Shown piece by piece: positions 36,564 to 44,559 of a stretch of 64,000 nt of DNA. The DNA comes from Armatimonadota bacterium (GTDB lineage Bacteria; Sysuimicrobiota; Sysuimicrobiia; Sysuimicrobiales; Kaftiobacteriaceae). How positions within the stretch are numbered: position 1 is the stretch's first letter; each line of letters opens with the position of its first letter. The translations under genes and the position numbers were made by a program. The stretch lies in NCBI GenBank assembly GCA_031081675.1, contig JAVHLZ010000011.1:1-64000 (forward strand). Direction: 5' to 3'. The notes below the pieces were generated by a model. It worked only from the letters and a program-made list of their open reading frames with translations. It was not told the origin of the DNA and did no database searches.

Positions 36564-37949
36564 ATGGGGGGCCCGGCGGCGCGCCGGGCCCTCGCCGTGT
36601 CGGAGATGAGCAAAGTCCGCTGGCAGTACGTCTGCCAGGCCTGCGGCTATACCTCCCCCAAGTGGTTGGGTCGCTGCCCGTCCTGCGAGGCCTGGAACTC
36701 CCTCGTGGAGGAGGCGGTCGGCGACGGACCGCCGGCGCGGCGGGAGGTCCCGGCTGCCATTCCCGTGCCCGTCACCGACGTCTCGTCCGCCGGTCCCTCC
36801 CGGGTCTCCACCGGGGTCGGCGAGCTGGACCGCGTCCTGGGCGGGGGACTCGTGCCGGGCTCGGTGGTCCTCATCGGGGGAGACCCGGGCATCGGAAAGT
36901 CCACCCTGCTGCTGCGCGCCTGCCAGCGCCTGGCCGCGGGCGGGCTCACGGTGCTGTACGTCAGCGCCGAGGAGTCCCTCGCCCAGGTCAAGCTGCGGGC
37001 CGACCGGCTGGGAGTCGCCGAGCCCCGGCTGCTGCTCCTGTCCGAGACCGACCTGGACGCCGTCCTGGCCGCGTGTGAGAGGGTGCGGCCGGAGGTGGTG
37101 GTGGTGGATTCCATCCAGACCGTGGGGCGCCCGGACCTGCCCTCGCTGCCGGGCAGCGTCGGCCAGGTCCGGGACTGCACCGCCGCGCTGGTCCGCCTGG
37201 CCAAGGAGCGGGCCGTCGCCGTGCTGATCGTCGGCCACGTGACCAAGGAAGGGCAGCTGGCGGGGCCGCGGATGCTGGAGCACATGGTGGACACCGTGCT
37301 GTACTTTGAGGGCGACCGCCACCACGCCTACCGCATCCTGCGGGCCACCAAGAACCGCTTCGGCTCCACCAACGAGATCGGGGTGTTCGAGATGACCGCC
37401 GGCGGCCTTCGGGAGGTGACCAATCCGTCGGCCGCCTTCCTGTCCGGGCGCGCGTCGGACGCGCCGGGGTCGGCGGTGGTGGCCGCCCTGGAAGGGACCC
37501 GCCCGGTGCTGGTCGAGGTGCAGGCCCTGGTGACGCCCACGGTCTTCGGCACCCCCCGGCGGACCGCCTCGGGGGTCGACTACAACCGCCTGGTCGTCCT
37601 GCTGGCCGTCCTGGAAAAGCGGGCCGGGTTGCACCTGTCCGGCCACGATGTGTACGCCAGCGCCGCCGGCGGCATGACGGTGGACGACCCCGCCGCCGAC
37701 CTGGGGATCGCCGGAGCGGTGGCCAGCAGCCTCCGCAACCGGCCGGCGGACCCCGCCGCCGTGGCCATCGGGGAGGTGGGGCTGGCGGGCGAGGTGCGGG
37801 CGGTGCCCCAGCTGGAGATGCGGGTGCAGGAAGCGGCCCGGCTGGGATTCCGCCGGTGCCTGGTGCCCCGCGGCTCGGGGATCGCCGGGCGCGACATCGA
37901 GGTGGTGGAAGTGGGCACCCTCCCCGAGGCGCTGGAGGAGATGATGTAA
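36564..37949 (+). CDS. radA: DNA repair protein RadA
   Basis: 461 residues from ATG 36564 (GGAGG 10 bases upstream); ATG 36606 would give the more family-like start MSKVRWQYVC. RadA/Sms promotes branch migration in recombination. Domains: a C4 zinc finger (CQACGYTSPKWLGRCPSC), a RecA-like ATPase with GGDPGIGKSTLLLR, the KNRFGS motif, and a C-terminal Lon-protease-like domain (TPTVFGTPRRTASGVDYNRL, the HDVYASAAGGMTVDDPAAD segment). It follows clpC by 34 bp, as in Bacillus. The expected next gene, disA, is absent. Confidence 0.96.
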   Translation: MGGPAARRALAVSEMSKVRWQYVCQACGYTSPKWLGRCPSCEAWNSLVEEAVGDGPPARREVPAAIPVPVTDVSSAGPSRVSTGVGELDRVLGGGLVPGSVVLIGGDPGIGKSTLLLRACQRLAAGGLTVLYVSAEESLAQVKLRADRLGVAEPRLLLLSETDLDAVLAACERVRPEVVVVDSIQTVGRPDLPSLPGSVGQVRDCTAALVRLAKERAVAVLIVGHVTKEGQLAGPRMLEHMVDTVLYFEGDRHHAYRILRATKNRFGSTNEIGVFEMTAGGLREVTNPSAAFLSGRASDAPGSAVVAALEGTRPVLVEVQALVTPTVFGTPRRTASGVDYNRLVVLLAVLEKRAGLHLSGHDVYASAAGGMTVDDPAADLGIAGAVASSLRNRPADPAAVAIGEVGLAGEVRAVPQLEMRVQEAARLGFRRCLVPRGSGIAGRDIEVVEVGTLPEALEEMM

Positions 37950-38047
37950 CTCAATCTGCCCAATCTACCCAATCTGCCCGATCTTCTCGATCTCCAATCG
38001 AGCCGATTGAGAAGATCGGGTAGATCGAGCAGATCGCGCAGATTCAG
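37950..38047. repeat. Palindromic 9-bp-repeat element, copy A (convergent gene ends)
   Basis: A 98-bp element filling the gap between radA (+) and the convergent small gene (-). The left half is tandem 9-mers of type RATCTRCYC (AATCTGCCC, AATCTACCC, AATCTGCCC, GATCTTCTC). The right half is their inverse, including the 12-bp perfect arm CCCGATCTTCTC/GAGAAGATCGGG (37977-37988 and 38009-38020). It may serve as a two-way terminator. Related elements lie at 45370-45424 and 55132-55256. Confidence 0.75.
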
Positions 38048-38048
38048 T

Positions 38049-38447
38049 TCAGGTCAGGTTGAACACTCCCAGGGCGCTGACGCGGGCGTGTTCTTTCTGC
38101 AGGATGGCGCGCAGGTCCAGGTTCAGCAGGCTGCACAGGGCCGCCAGGTAGAACAGGGCGGTGCCGATCTCGGTCTCCAGGACTTCCCGGCACCGGTCGC
38201 AGACCTGGCCGTCCAGGTGCGTGGCCATGTACTGCTTCAGCTCCCGCAGGCTGACATCCGCGGGGAACCGCTGGCGGGTGGCATGAATCGAGATGCACCC
38301 GCATTGGGTGACGGATTTGGCCAGGGCGCGGTTGATGCGGGCCGTGGCCTCGGCGAGTTTGGTCTGGACGTCCAGGATGCTGCGGTGGCGCAGGAGATAT
38401 TCGCTGACGGTGGCCTGGAAGCGGGATTCGTCGGTGTCCTTCATCAC
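38049..38447 (-). CDS. Conserved hypothetical protein with cysteine pairs
   Basis: 132 residues (GTG 38447 or ATG 38444). Mostly helical. Two cysteine clusters (TQCGCISIHA and QVCDRCREVLETE) could bind a metal or Fe-S group. The C-terminal helices ETEIGTALFYLAALCSLLNL resemble a MazG/pyrophosphohydrolase-like helical pattern, but catalytic EExxE-type residues are incomplete. I recall similar proteins near radA/yacL in Clostridia; their function is not established. It is read against the radA string from a perfect consensus promoter. Confidence 0.7.
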   Translation of the reverse strand: MMKDTDESRFQATVSEYLLRHRSILDVQTKLAEATARINRALAKSVTQCGCISIHATRQRFPADVSLRELKQYMATHLDGQVCDRCREVLETEIGTALFYLAALCSLLNLDLRAILQKEHARVSALGVFNLT

Positions 38448-38532
38448 GCCCCCCCTGACCGCTGACGCGGGCTCGGTCGCCGGCCGGCGAGATGTCGTCC
38501 TGCGGTGTGCGGACCCGACGCACCGCGATGCG

Positions 38533-38562
38533 ATTATAGGGATCGCCGCGTCGGCGTGTCAA
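38533..38562 (-). promoter_or_regulatory. Perfect consensus sigma-70 promoter on the minus strand
   Basis: Read on the minus strand: TTGACA (38562-38557), 18-bp spacer, TATAAT (38538-38533). Both boxes are perfect. It gives an about 80-base leader before the gene starting at 38447. A separate plus-strand -10 (TATAGT, 38662-38667) may serve the PIN/TRAM gene. Confidence 0.8.
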
Positions 38563-38693
38563 GGAAAGGGCGCAAGATACCGCGCGGGGCCGTAGAGCGG
38601 AGCGGCCACCGACCGCACGCATCGCCCGGGCGAATGCCGTTCCCGCGCTCCGTGGATGGAGTATAGTGATGGGCAGAGGACCTGCGTGAAGGT

Positions 38694-39779
38694 GTGAGGC
38701 CGATGAGGTGGGTCATCCGGCTCGGCGGGCTCATCCTCGGAGGGGCCCTGGGCTACCAGCTGGGCGACGGGGTGGTGGTCCTGGTGCCGCGCCTGGCGGG
38801 CCTGCGGCTGGTCCTGCTGGGCGGGGGCCTGGCCTCCGGCGCGGCCCTGGGGTCGCTGCTGGCCGTGTGGGTGTGGCGCCGGTTTGAAAGCGCCATGGGG
38901 TGGGTCCTGGGGCGCCTGGCCCACGTCTCCCTGCGGGATGTCGGCCTGGGGGTGCTGGGCCTGGGCTCGGGCCTGTTGCTGGCCGCCCTGGTGGGGTTCC
39001 CCCTCTCCCGGATTCCCGGGGTGGGCAACTACCTGGCCCTGACCGCAGCCCTGGTTCTGGGCTACCTGGGCTATCACCTGGTGATGCAGCGCCGGGACGA
39101 GGTGGCCGGATTTCTGCGGCTGGAGCGGGGTGGCCGGCCGGGCGTCCGCGGACGCGGGGTGCCCAAGGTCCTGGACACCAGCGTCATCATTGACGGCCGC
39201 GTGGCCGATGTGGTCAGAGCCGGGTTCCTGGAAGGCCCCCTGCTGGTCCCCCGCTCGGTCCTCCACGAGCTGCAGCGGATCGCCGACTCCTCGGACACCC
39301 TGCGGCGCAACCGGGGCCGGCGGGGGCTGGACATCCTCCACCGGCTGCAGGAGGAGCTGCAGGCCGTCCAGATTGTGGACGACCCCAAGGACGCCGGCGA
39401 CGCGGACGCCGCCCTGGTGGCCCTGGCCCGGGCCGTCCGCGGGTGGATTGTCACCAACGACTACAACCTCAACAAGGTGGCAGCCCTGCAGGGCATCCGG
39501 GTGTTGAACATCAACGAGCTCTCCCAGGCCCTGCGGCCGGTCGTCCTGCCCGGGGAGGAGCTGACCGTGCAGGTGATCCGCGACGGCAAGGAGGCCGGCC
39601 AGGGGGTGGGCTACCTGGAGGACGGGACCATGGTGGTGGTGGAGGGCGGCAAGAAGTACATCGGGGAGACCTCCGAGGTGGTGGTCACCAGCGTCCTGCA
39701 GACGGTGGCCGGCCGCATGATCTTCGGGCGCCCCAAGGACGCTCAGGGCACGGGCGGGACGTCGGGCCAGAGGCGATGA
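38694..39779 (+). CDS. Membrane PIN-TRAM domain protein (YacL family)
   Basis: 361 residues from GTG 38694 (ATG 38703 is an in-frame alternative). Residues 1 to about 145 hold about four membrane segments. A PIN ribonuclease-like domain follows: KVLDTSVIIDGRVADV, VLHELQRIAD, DADAALVALA and VTNDYNLNKVA keep the acidic metal ligands. The C-terminal TRAM domain (GEELTVQVIRDGKEAGQGVG, then VVVEGGKKYIGETSEV) probably binds RNA. YacL-type proteins sit between disA and ispD in Bacillus; the target is unknown. The stop overlaps the ispDF start (ATGA). Confidence 0.9.
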   Translation: MRPMRWVIRLGGLILGGALGYQLGDGVVVLVPRLAGLRLVLLGGGLASGAALGSLLAVWVWRRFESAMGWVLGRLAHVSLRDVGLGVLGLGSGLLLAALVGFPLSRIPGVGNYLALTAALVLGYLGYHLVMQRRDEVAGFLRLERGGRPGVRGRGVPKVLDTSVIIDGRVADVVRAGFLEGPLLVPRSVLHELQRIADSSDTLRRNRGRRGLDILHRLQEELQAVQIVDDPKDAGDADAALVALARAVRGWIVTNDYNLNKVAALQGIRVLNINELSQALRPVVLPGEELTVQVIRDGKEAGQGVGYLEDGTMVVVEGGKKYIGETSEVVVTSVLQTVAGRMIFGRPKDAQGTGGTSGQRR

Positions 39780-40969
39780 CGCCCGCCGGCGCCGCGGCGG
39801 TGGTGGTGGCCGCCGGGCGGGGTGAGCGCCTGGGCGGCGTCACGCCCAAGGCGTTCGTGCCGGTGGCCGGCGCGCCCCTGGTGGTCCGGGCGGTGCGGGC
39901 GGTGGCGGCGTGCCCCGACGTCTCCGATGTGGTGGTGGTGGTCGGCGCCGCCGACGTGGCCCGCGCCCGAGACCTGCTGTCCTCGGCCGGGGTCCAGAAG
40001 GTGGCGGCGGTGGTCCCCGGCGGCCCGCACCGGCAGGCGTCGGTGGCGGCGGGCCTGGAGCAGGTGGCGGCGGACCTCACCGTCGTCCACGACGGCGCGC
40101 GGCCCCTGGTCTCCCCGGCCGTGATCTCCGCCGTCCTGCGGGAGGCGGCGGCGTGGGGAGCCGCGTCGGCCGGCATCCCCCTGCGCGAGACCGTCAAGGA
40201 GGTCGTCGACGGCGTCGCATCCCGCACCGCCGACCGGGACCGCCTGTGGGCGGCTCGCACCCCCCAGGCCTTCCGTACCGCGCTGCTGCGGGACGCCCAC
40301 CGCCGGGCGGCGGCCGACGGGTTCGTGGGCACCGATGACGCCGTGCTGGTGGAGCGGTTGGGACATCCGGTGCGGATGGTGGAGGACGTCCCCTGGAACA
40401 TCAAGATCACCGTCCCCGCCGACCTGACGCTGGCCGAGGCGCTGCTGGGCGCGGGGGAGGTCCGCACGGGGCTGGGCTACGACATCCACCGGCTGGCACC
40501 GGGTCGGCGCCTGGTCCTGGGCGGGGTGGAGATCCCCGGCCCCCGGGGGCTGGACGGGCATTCGGACGCCGATGTCCTGGCCCACGCCATCATGGACGCG
40601 ATCCTGGGAGCCGCAGGCCTGGCCGACATCGGCCATCACTTTCCTCCCCACGACCCCGCCTACCGCGGCGCCGACAGCCTCCAGCTGCTGTCCCGGGTGG
40701 TCCGCATGGCTGGCGAGGCGGGGTGGCAGGTGGTCCACGTGGACGGTGTCGTGGTGGCCGAGTGGCCGCGCCTGGGGCCGTACGTGGAGGCCATGCGGGC
40801 GCGGCTGGCTGCGGCCCTGGGGGTGGAGCCCGATCAGGTCAACGTCAAGGCGACGACCGCCGAGGGCCTGGGAGCCGTGGGCCGCGGGGAAGGCATCGCC
40901 GCCCAGGCCGTCGCCACCCTGCGCCGGGCCGGCGTGCGGGACCGTCAGGCCCCCGGGGGCGCCGGATGA
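39776..40969 (+). CDS. ispDF: Bifunctional IspD-IspF enzyme of the MEP isoprenoid pathway
   Basis: 397 residues. Residues 1 to about 228 are 2-C-methyl-D-erythritol 4-phosphate cytidylyltransferase (VVVAAGRGERLGG, VVPGGPHRQASVAAGL, VHDGARPLVSP, RTPQAFR and TDDAVLVERLGHPV). Residues about 232-397 are MEcPP synthase (GLGYDIHRLAPG, LDGHSDADVLAHAIMDAILG, DIGHHFPPHDP, NVKATTAEGLGAVGRGEG). The two steps are third and fifth in the pathway; the enzymes are separate neighbours in Bacillus, and a fusion is best known in proteobacteria. ATG 39776 overlaps the upstream stop. Confidence 0.95.
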   Translation: MTPAGAAAVVVAAGRGERLGGVTPKAFVPVAGAPLVVRAVRAVAACPDVSDVVVVVGAADVARARDLLSSAGVQKVAAVVPGGPHRQASVAAGLEQVAADLTVVHDGARPLVSPAVISAVLREAAAWGAASAGIPLRETVKEVVDGVASRTADRDRLWAARTPQAFRTALLRDAHRRAAADGFVGTDDAVLVERLGHPVRMVEDVPWNIKITVPADLTLAEALLGAGEVRTGLGYDIHRLAPGRRLVLGGVEIPGPRGLDGHSDADVLAHAIMDAILGAAGLADIGHHFPPHDPAYRGADSLQLLSRVVRMAGEAGWQVVHVDGVVVAEWPRLGPYVEAMRARLAAALGVEPDQVNVKATTAEGLGAVGRGEGIAAQAVATLRRAGVRDRQAPGGAG

Positions 40970-41295
40970 GATCCCGCCGCCGGAGAGAGCCCGTGGACCT
41001 GCTGCTGGTGGAGCGGGCTGTGGTCTGCGAGCCCATCACGGTGGAGGTGGACCCCTCTTCTTCCCCCGCGCGCCCGCGCCTGACGGGATACTGGCGGCGG
41101 GGGGAGTTCTGCGCGGTCCGCAAGGTCCTGGAGATCCGCCCCGAGGTGGGGGAAACCTACTACCGCGTCCTCACCGACCGGGGCGCGGCGGAGCTGCGCC
41201 GCTACCGGCGGGTGGATCCGCGCACCCTGCGGGCGGCGGCGGCCTGGGAACTGTGCGCAGACCTGGACGCGGTCCCCATCCCCCGGCTGCGCTGA
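40966..41295 (+). CDS. Hypothetical protein between ispDF and cysS
   Basis: 109 residues from ATG 40966, overlapping the ispDF stop. Basic start (MRSRRRREP), then VDLLLVERAVVCEPITVEV, a proline patch, and a small beta-barrel-like core around TGYWRRGEFCAVRKVLEIR and TYYRVLTDRGAAELRRYRR. No family recognised with confidence. It occupies the place where gltX/cysE sit in Bacillus. It is translationally coupled, so probably a real gene of the operon. Confidence 0.6.
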   Translation: MRSRRRREPVDLLLVERAVVCEPITVEVDPSSSPARPRLTGYWRRGEFCAVRKVLEIRPEVGETYYRVLTDRGAAELRRYRRVDPRTLRAAAAWELCADLDAVPIPRLR

Positions 41296-41347
41296 CGCGC
41301 CCCGCGGCCGGGCGTCTGGTAGACTGAAAAACGAGGTCGGTGTCGCG

Positions 41348-42889
41348 ATGGCACTGCGCCTGCACAACACGCTCACCCGCACCATCGAGGAGTTCGCCCC
41401 CCGGGAGCCCGGGGCCGTCCGCATGTATGTGTGTGGTCCCAACCTGTACGGGCCGGCCCACGTGGGCCACGGCTTCAGCTACACCGTGTTCGACGTCCTG
41501 CGGCGGGTGCTGGAACGCCGCGGCTACCGGGTGATCCACGTCCAGAACTTCACCGACATCGAAGACCGGATCATCGAGCGCGCCGCCCGCGAAAGGCGCC
41601 CCGTGGCGGAGATCGCCCGGGAGTACGCCGACCGCTTCCTGCGGGAGATGGACGCCCTGGGCGTGCTGCGCGCCCACCACTACCCCCGGGCGTCGGAGGT
41701 GATTCCGACCATCGTGGAGATGGTGCAGGGCCTGCTGACCCGGGGGCACGCCTACCGGGTGAACGGCGACGTGTACTTCCGGGTGACGTCCTTCCCCCGG
41801 TATCTGCGGCTGTCGGGGCGCTCCCTGGAGGAGATGCAGGCGGGGGCGCGCATCGAGCCCGACCCCCGCAAGGAGCACCCCATGGATTTCGCGCTCTGGA
41901 AGGCGGCCCGCCCGGGGGAGCCCAGCTGGCCCAGCCCGTGGGGGCCCGGGCGGCCCGGGTGGCACATCGAGTGCTCGGCCATGAACCTCCAGTACCTGGG
42001 CGAGCAGATCGACATCCACGGCGGCGGCGCGGACCTGATCTTCCCCCACCACGAGAACGAGATCGCCCAGTCTGAGGCCTACACGGGCAAGAGCCCGTTC
42101 GCCCGCTACTGGATCCATAACGCCCTGCTCAAGCCTCCCGAGGGCGAGGAGATGCACCGGCACCTGGGCAACTTCGTGTCGCTGGAGGAGGCCCTGGCCT
42201 CCTACGAGCCGGACGCCATCCGCCTCTTCTACCTCGGCGCCCACTACCGCACGCCGCTGCGCTGGACCGCGGAGGCGGTGGAGGCGGCAGGCCGGGGTGC
42301 CGACCGGCTGCGCACGGCCCTGGCCAACGCCGACCTGGCGGCGGCCCGCGCCACCGACGCCGGGACGGCCGGGCTGGACGAGGCCTGCCGGAGAGCCCGG
42401 GAGGCCTTCGATGCCGCCCTGGATGACGACCTCAACACCCCCCAGGCCCTGGCGGCCCTGTTCACCCTGGCGGCCGAGGTGAACCGGGTCGCCGACGCCG
42501 TCCTCAAGGGGGCGGGGGCGGGGGGAGGGGGGTTGCGGGAGGCGGCCTCGACGCTGCGCGACCTGGCCGGCGTGCTCGGGCTTTCCCTGCGCGGCCCGCG
42601 TCCGGGCCCGGAGATGCTGCCCGGTCTGCGGGCCCTGCTGGAGGAGGTCCGCGCCGCCGCCGCCGACCTGGTGCCTCCGGTGGAGCCGGTCGATCCCGTC
42701 CAGATCATCCACGCGCTGCTGGCTGGCCGCGAGCGTGCGCGTCAGCAGCGGGCCTACGCGCTGGCGGACCGGATTCGGGCGCGGCTGGGCGAGCTGGGTG
42801 TCGTGGTGGAAGACCTGCCGGCTGGCCCCCGGTGGCGGGTGGCCTCCGACGGACGGCGGCCTGCCCCCGATGGACCATCCCGGCCCTGA
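41348..42889 (+). CDS. cysS: Cysteinyl-tRNA synthetase-like protein with altered KMSKS motif
   Basis: 513 residues. Class I synthetase fold: MYVCGPNLYGPAHVGHGFSY carries the first zinc cysteine and a HVGH version of the HIGH motif; FTDIEDRIIERA, GWHIECSAMN (second Cys), and HGGGADLIFPHHENEIAQSE (zinc His and Glu) are normal. Odd: the KMSKS loop, expected before LGNF, reads EMHRH (residues 268-272, 42149-42163), losing both lysines. The anticodon-binding helical tail is present. Either this is a variant enzyme or it is a paralogue with another job and a second cysS exists. The place between ispDF and rlmB is the usual cysS locus. Confidence 0.85.
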   Translation: MALRLHNTLTRTIEEFAPREPGAVRMYVCGPNLYGPAHVGHGFSYTVFDVLRRVLERRGYRVIHVQNFTDIEDRIIERAARERRPVAEIAREYADRFLREMDALGVLRAHHYPRASEVIPTIVEMVQGLLTRGHAYRVNGDVYFRVTSFPRYLRLSGRSLEEMQAGARIEPDPRKEHPMDFALWKAARPGEPSWPSPWGPGRPGWHIECSAMNLQYLGEQIDIHGGGADLIFPHHENEIAQSEAYTGKSPFARYWIHNALLKPPEGEEMHRHLGNFVSLEEALASYEPDAIRLFYLGAHYRTPLRWTAEAVEAAGRGADRLRTALANADLAAARATDAGTAGLDEACRRAREAFDAALDDDLNTPQALAALFTLAAEVNRVADAVLKGAGAGGGGLREAASTLRDLAGVLGLSLRGPRPGPEMLPGLRALLEEVRAAAADLVPPVEPVDPVQIIHALLAGRERARQQRAYALADRIRARLGELGVVVEDLPAGPRWRVASDGRRPAPDGPSRP

Positions 42890-43691
42890 CGTGCGGCCAG
42901 AGACTGTGGTCGGCCGCCGGCCGGTCCTGGAGGCTTTGCGCAGCGGCCGGCCGCTGCACCGGATCCTGCTGAGCCTCTCCGCCCACGGGCCCGTGGTCCG
43001 CGATATCGTGCACCAAGCGCGGAGCCGGGGCGTGGTGGTGCAGACGGTGGACGAGCGCCGCCTGCGGCAGCTGGCCGGGGCTCTCCCCCATCAGGGGGTG
43101 GTCGCCCTGGTGGCGGCCCGGCCCCCGGCAACGGTGGACCAGATCCTCGCCCGCGCCCGCGAGCGGAACGAGCCGCCGCTGGTGGTGGTCCTGGATGGCG
43201 TTCAGGACCCGTTGAACCTGGGGGCCATCATCCGCACGGCGGAGGGTGCGGGCGCCCACGGGGTGATCATCCCCCGCCGGCGCGCGGCCGGTCTCACGCC
43301 CGCCGTGGCCCGGGCGTCGGCCGGCGCCCTGGAGTACCTCCCGGTGGCGCAGGTGACAAACCTGGTCCGCTGCCTGTCCGACCTGAAGGCCGCCGGCCTC
43401 TGGGTGGTGGGCGCAGACCCGCAGGCTTCGGATCTGTATCACCAGGCCCGCCTGGTCCCTCCCCTTGCCCTGGTCCTGGGCGGAGAGGAGCGCGGGATCA
43501 GCCGGCTGGTCCGCGAGCACTGCGACCAGCTGGTGCGGCTGCCCATGCGGGGGCGGGTGCAGTCTCTCAACGTCTCCGCCGCCGCGGCGGTTCTCCTCTA
43601 CGAGGTGGTGCGCCAGGCCAGCCTCACCCGGCCAGCGCGAGAGGGGCGTGCGGCGGCCAGCGGACGTCAGGCGCGCGCACCTTTTCCTTGA
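42870..43691 (+). CDS. rlmB: 23S rRNA (guanosine-2'-O-)-methyltransferase, TrmH/SpoU family
   Basis: 273 residues from ATG 42870, overlapping cysS by 20 bp; GTG 42891 is an in-frame alternative. The N-terminal substrate-binding domain (VVGRRPVLEALRSG) is followed by the SPOUT knot: LDGVQDPLNLGAIIRTAEG, VALVLGGEERGISRLV and LPMRGRVQSLNVSAAAAVLLYE. It methylates the ribose of a 23S rRNA guanosine (G2251 in E. coli); family members overlap in specificity, so a tRNA target is not excluded. The C-terminal 20 residues are unconserved. In Bacillus mrnC lies between cysS and rlmB; it is absent here. Confidence 0.92.
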   Translation: MDHPGPDVRPETVVGRRPVLEALRSGRPLHRILLSLSAHGPVVRDIVHQARSRGVVVQTVDERRLRQLAGALPHQGVVALVAARPPATVDQILARARERNEPPLVVVLDGVQDPLNLGAIIRTAEGAGAHGVIIPRRRAAGLTPAVARASAGALEYLPVAQVTNLVRCLSDLKAAGLWVVGADPQASDLYHQARLVPPLALVLGGEERGISRLVREHCDQLVRLPMRGRVQSLNVSAAAAVLLYEVVRQASLTRPAREGRAAASGRQARAPFP

Positions 43692-43716
43692 CGACGTTTA
43701 GCCTCGTTCGTATAAT
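43688..43716 (+). promoter_or_regulatory. Strong sigma-70 promoter of sigH
   Basis: TTGACG at 43688-43693, 17-bp spacer, TATAAT at 43711-43716. The -35 box overlaps the rlmB stop. It gives sigH its own start, 34 bp before the GTG codon. Confidence 0.75.
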
Positions 43717-43749
43717 GATCACCGAATCTCATACCTGCGGAGGCGAAGA

Positions 43750-44388
43750 GTGGCCCTGACGCGACGCGATGCACCCTCCTACGCGGAAATGGCCGATGAA
43801 GAACTCGTCGCCGCCGCAAAAGCTGGCGACGATCACGCGAGCGAATACCTCATCAATAAGTACCGCAACTTCGTCCGGGTCAAGGCCAAGGCCTACTTCC
43901 TCATCGGGGCGGATCGCGAAGACATCATCCAGGAGGGCATGATCGGTCTGTACAAGGCCATCCGGGACTTCCGGGCCGATAAGCTCTCCTCGTTTCGGGC
44001 ATTCGCCGAACTGTGCATCACCCGGCAGATCATCACCGCCATCAAGACGGCGACCCGGCAGAAACACATCCCGCTGAACTCCTACATCTCGCTCAACAAG
44101 CCCATCTACGACGAGGACTCGGATCGCACCCTGCTGGACGTCATCAGCAGCATCAAGGTCAGCGACCCCGAGGAACTGGTGATCAACCAGGAAACCTCGG
44201 CCCACATGCGGGAGCGTATCCGCAAGAATCTCAGCGAGCTGGAGCACAAGGTGCTCACGGCCTACCTGGAGGGCAAGTCCTACCAGGAGATGGCCAACGA
44301 GCTGAACCGCCACGTCAAGTCCATCGACAACGCGCTGCAGCGGGTCAAGCGCAAGCTGGAACGCAACCTGGAAGGCGAGGCGGACTGA
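43750..44388 (+). CDS. sigH: RNA polymerase sigma factor of the SigH (Spo0H) type
   Basis: 212 residues from GTG 43750 (GGAGG upstream). Region 2 shows ADEELVAAAKAGDDHASEYL, NKYRNFVRVKAKAYFLIGAD and REDIIQEGMIGLYKAIRDF; region 4 shows LSELEHKVLTAYLEGKSYQE and HVKSIDNALQRVKRKL. This is the Bacillus SigH group, which controls transition-state genes and early sporulation in spore formers; whether this organism sporulates cannot be told. Codon third positions use more A/T than the neighbours. In Bacillus it also follows the cysS-rlmB string. Confidence 0.93.
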   Translation: MALTRRDAPSYAEMADEELVAAAKAGDDHASEYLINKYRNFVRVKAKAYFLIGADREDIIQEGMIGLYKAIRDFRADKLSSFRAFAELCITRQIITAIKTATRQKHIPLNSYISLNKPIYDEDSDRTLLDVISSIKVSDPEELVINQETSAHMRERIRKNLSELEHKVLTAYLEGKSYQEMANELNRHVKSIDNALQRVKRKLERNLEGEAD

Positions 44389-44418
44389 CCCCTCACGGAC
44401 CCGCCGGGCGGGCGCGCC

Positions 44419-44559
44419 ATGCTGCGCATCCTGTGTCCGTCCTGCCGGTTCATCTTCCTGCAGCTGACCCCCGTCGGCGAGGGCGGCGTGGTCTGTCCCC
44501 GCTGCGGGACCCTTTTTACCCCCCGCGAAGAGGAACTGGTCGACCCCGAGGATGACTGA
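44419..44559 (+). CDS. Tiny zinc-ribbon protein
   Basis: 46 residues, ATG 44419 to TGA. Two CxxC pairs (LCPSCRF and VCPRCGTLF) spaced 19 residues apart form a zinc ribbon, with an acidic tail (REEELVDPEDD). It resembles the MJ0042-type or zinc-ribbon fragments found in small bacterial proteins. It lies 30 bp after sigH and overlaps the following gene by 8 bp, which supports it as a real gene. Function unknown; a DNA or RNA contact is possible. Confidence 0.6.
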   Translation: MLRILCPSCRFIFLQLTPVGEGGVVCPRCGTLFTPREEELVDPEDD

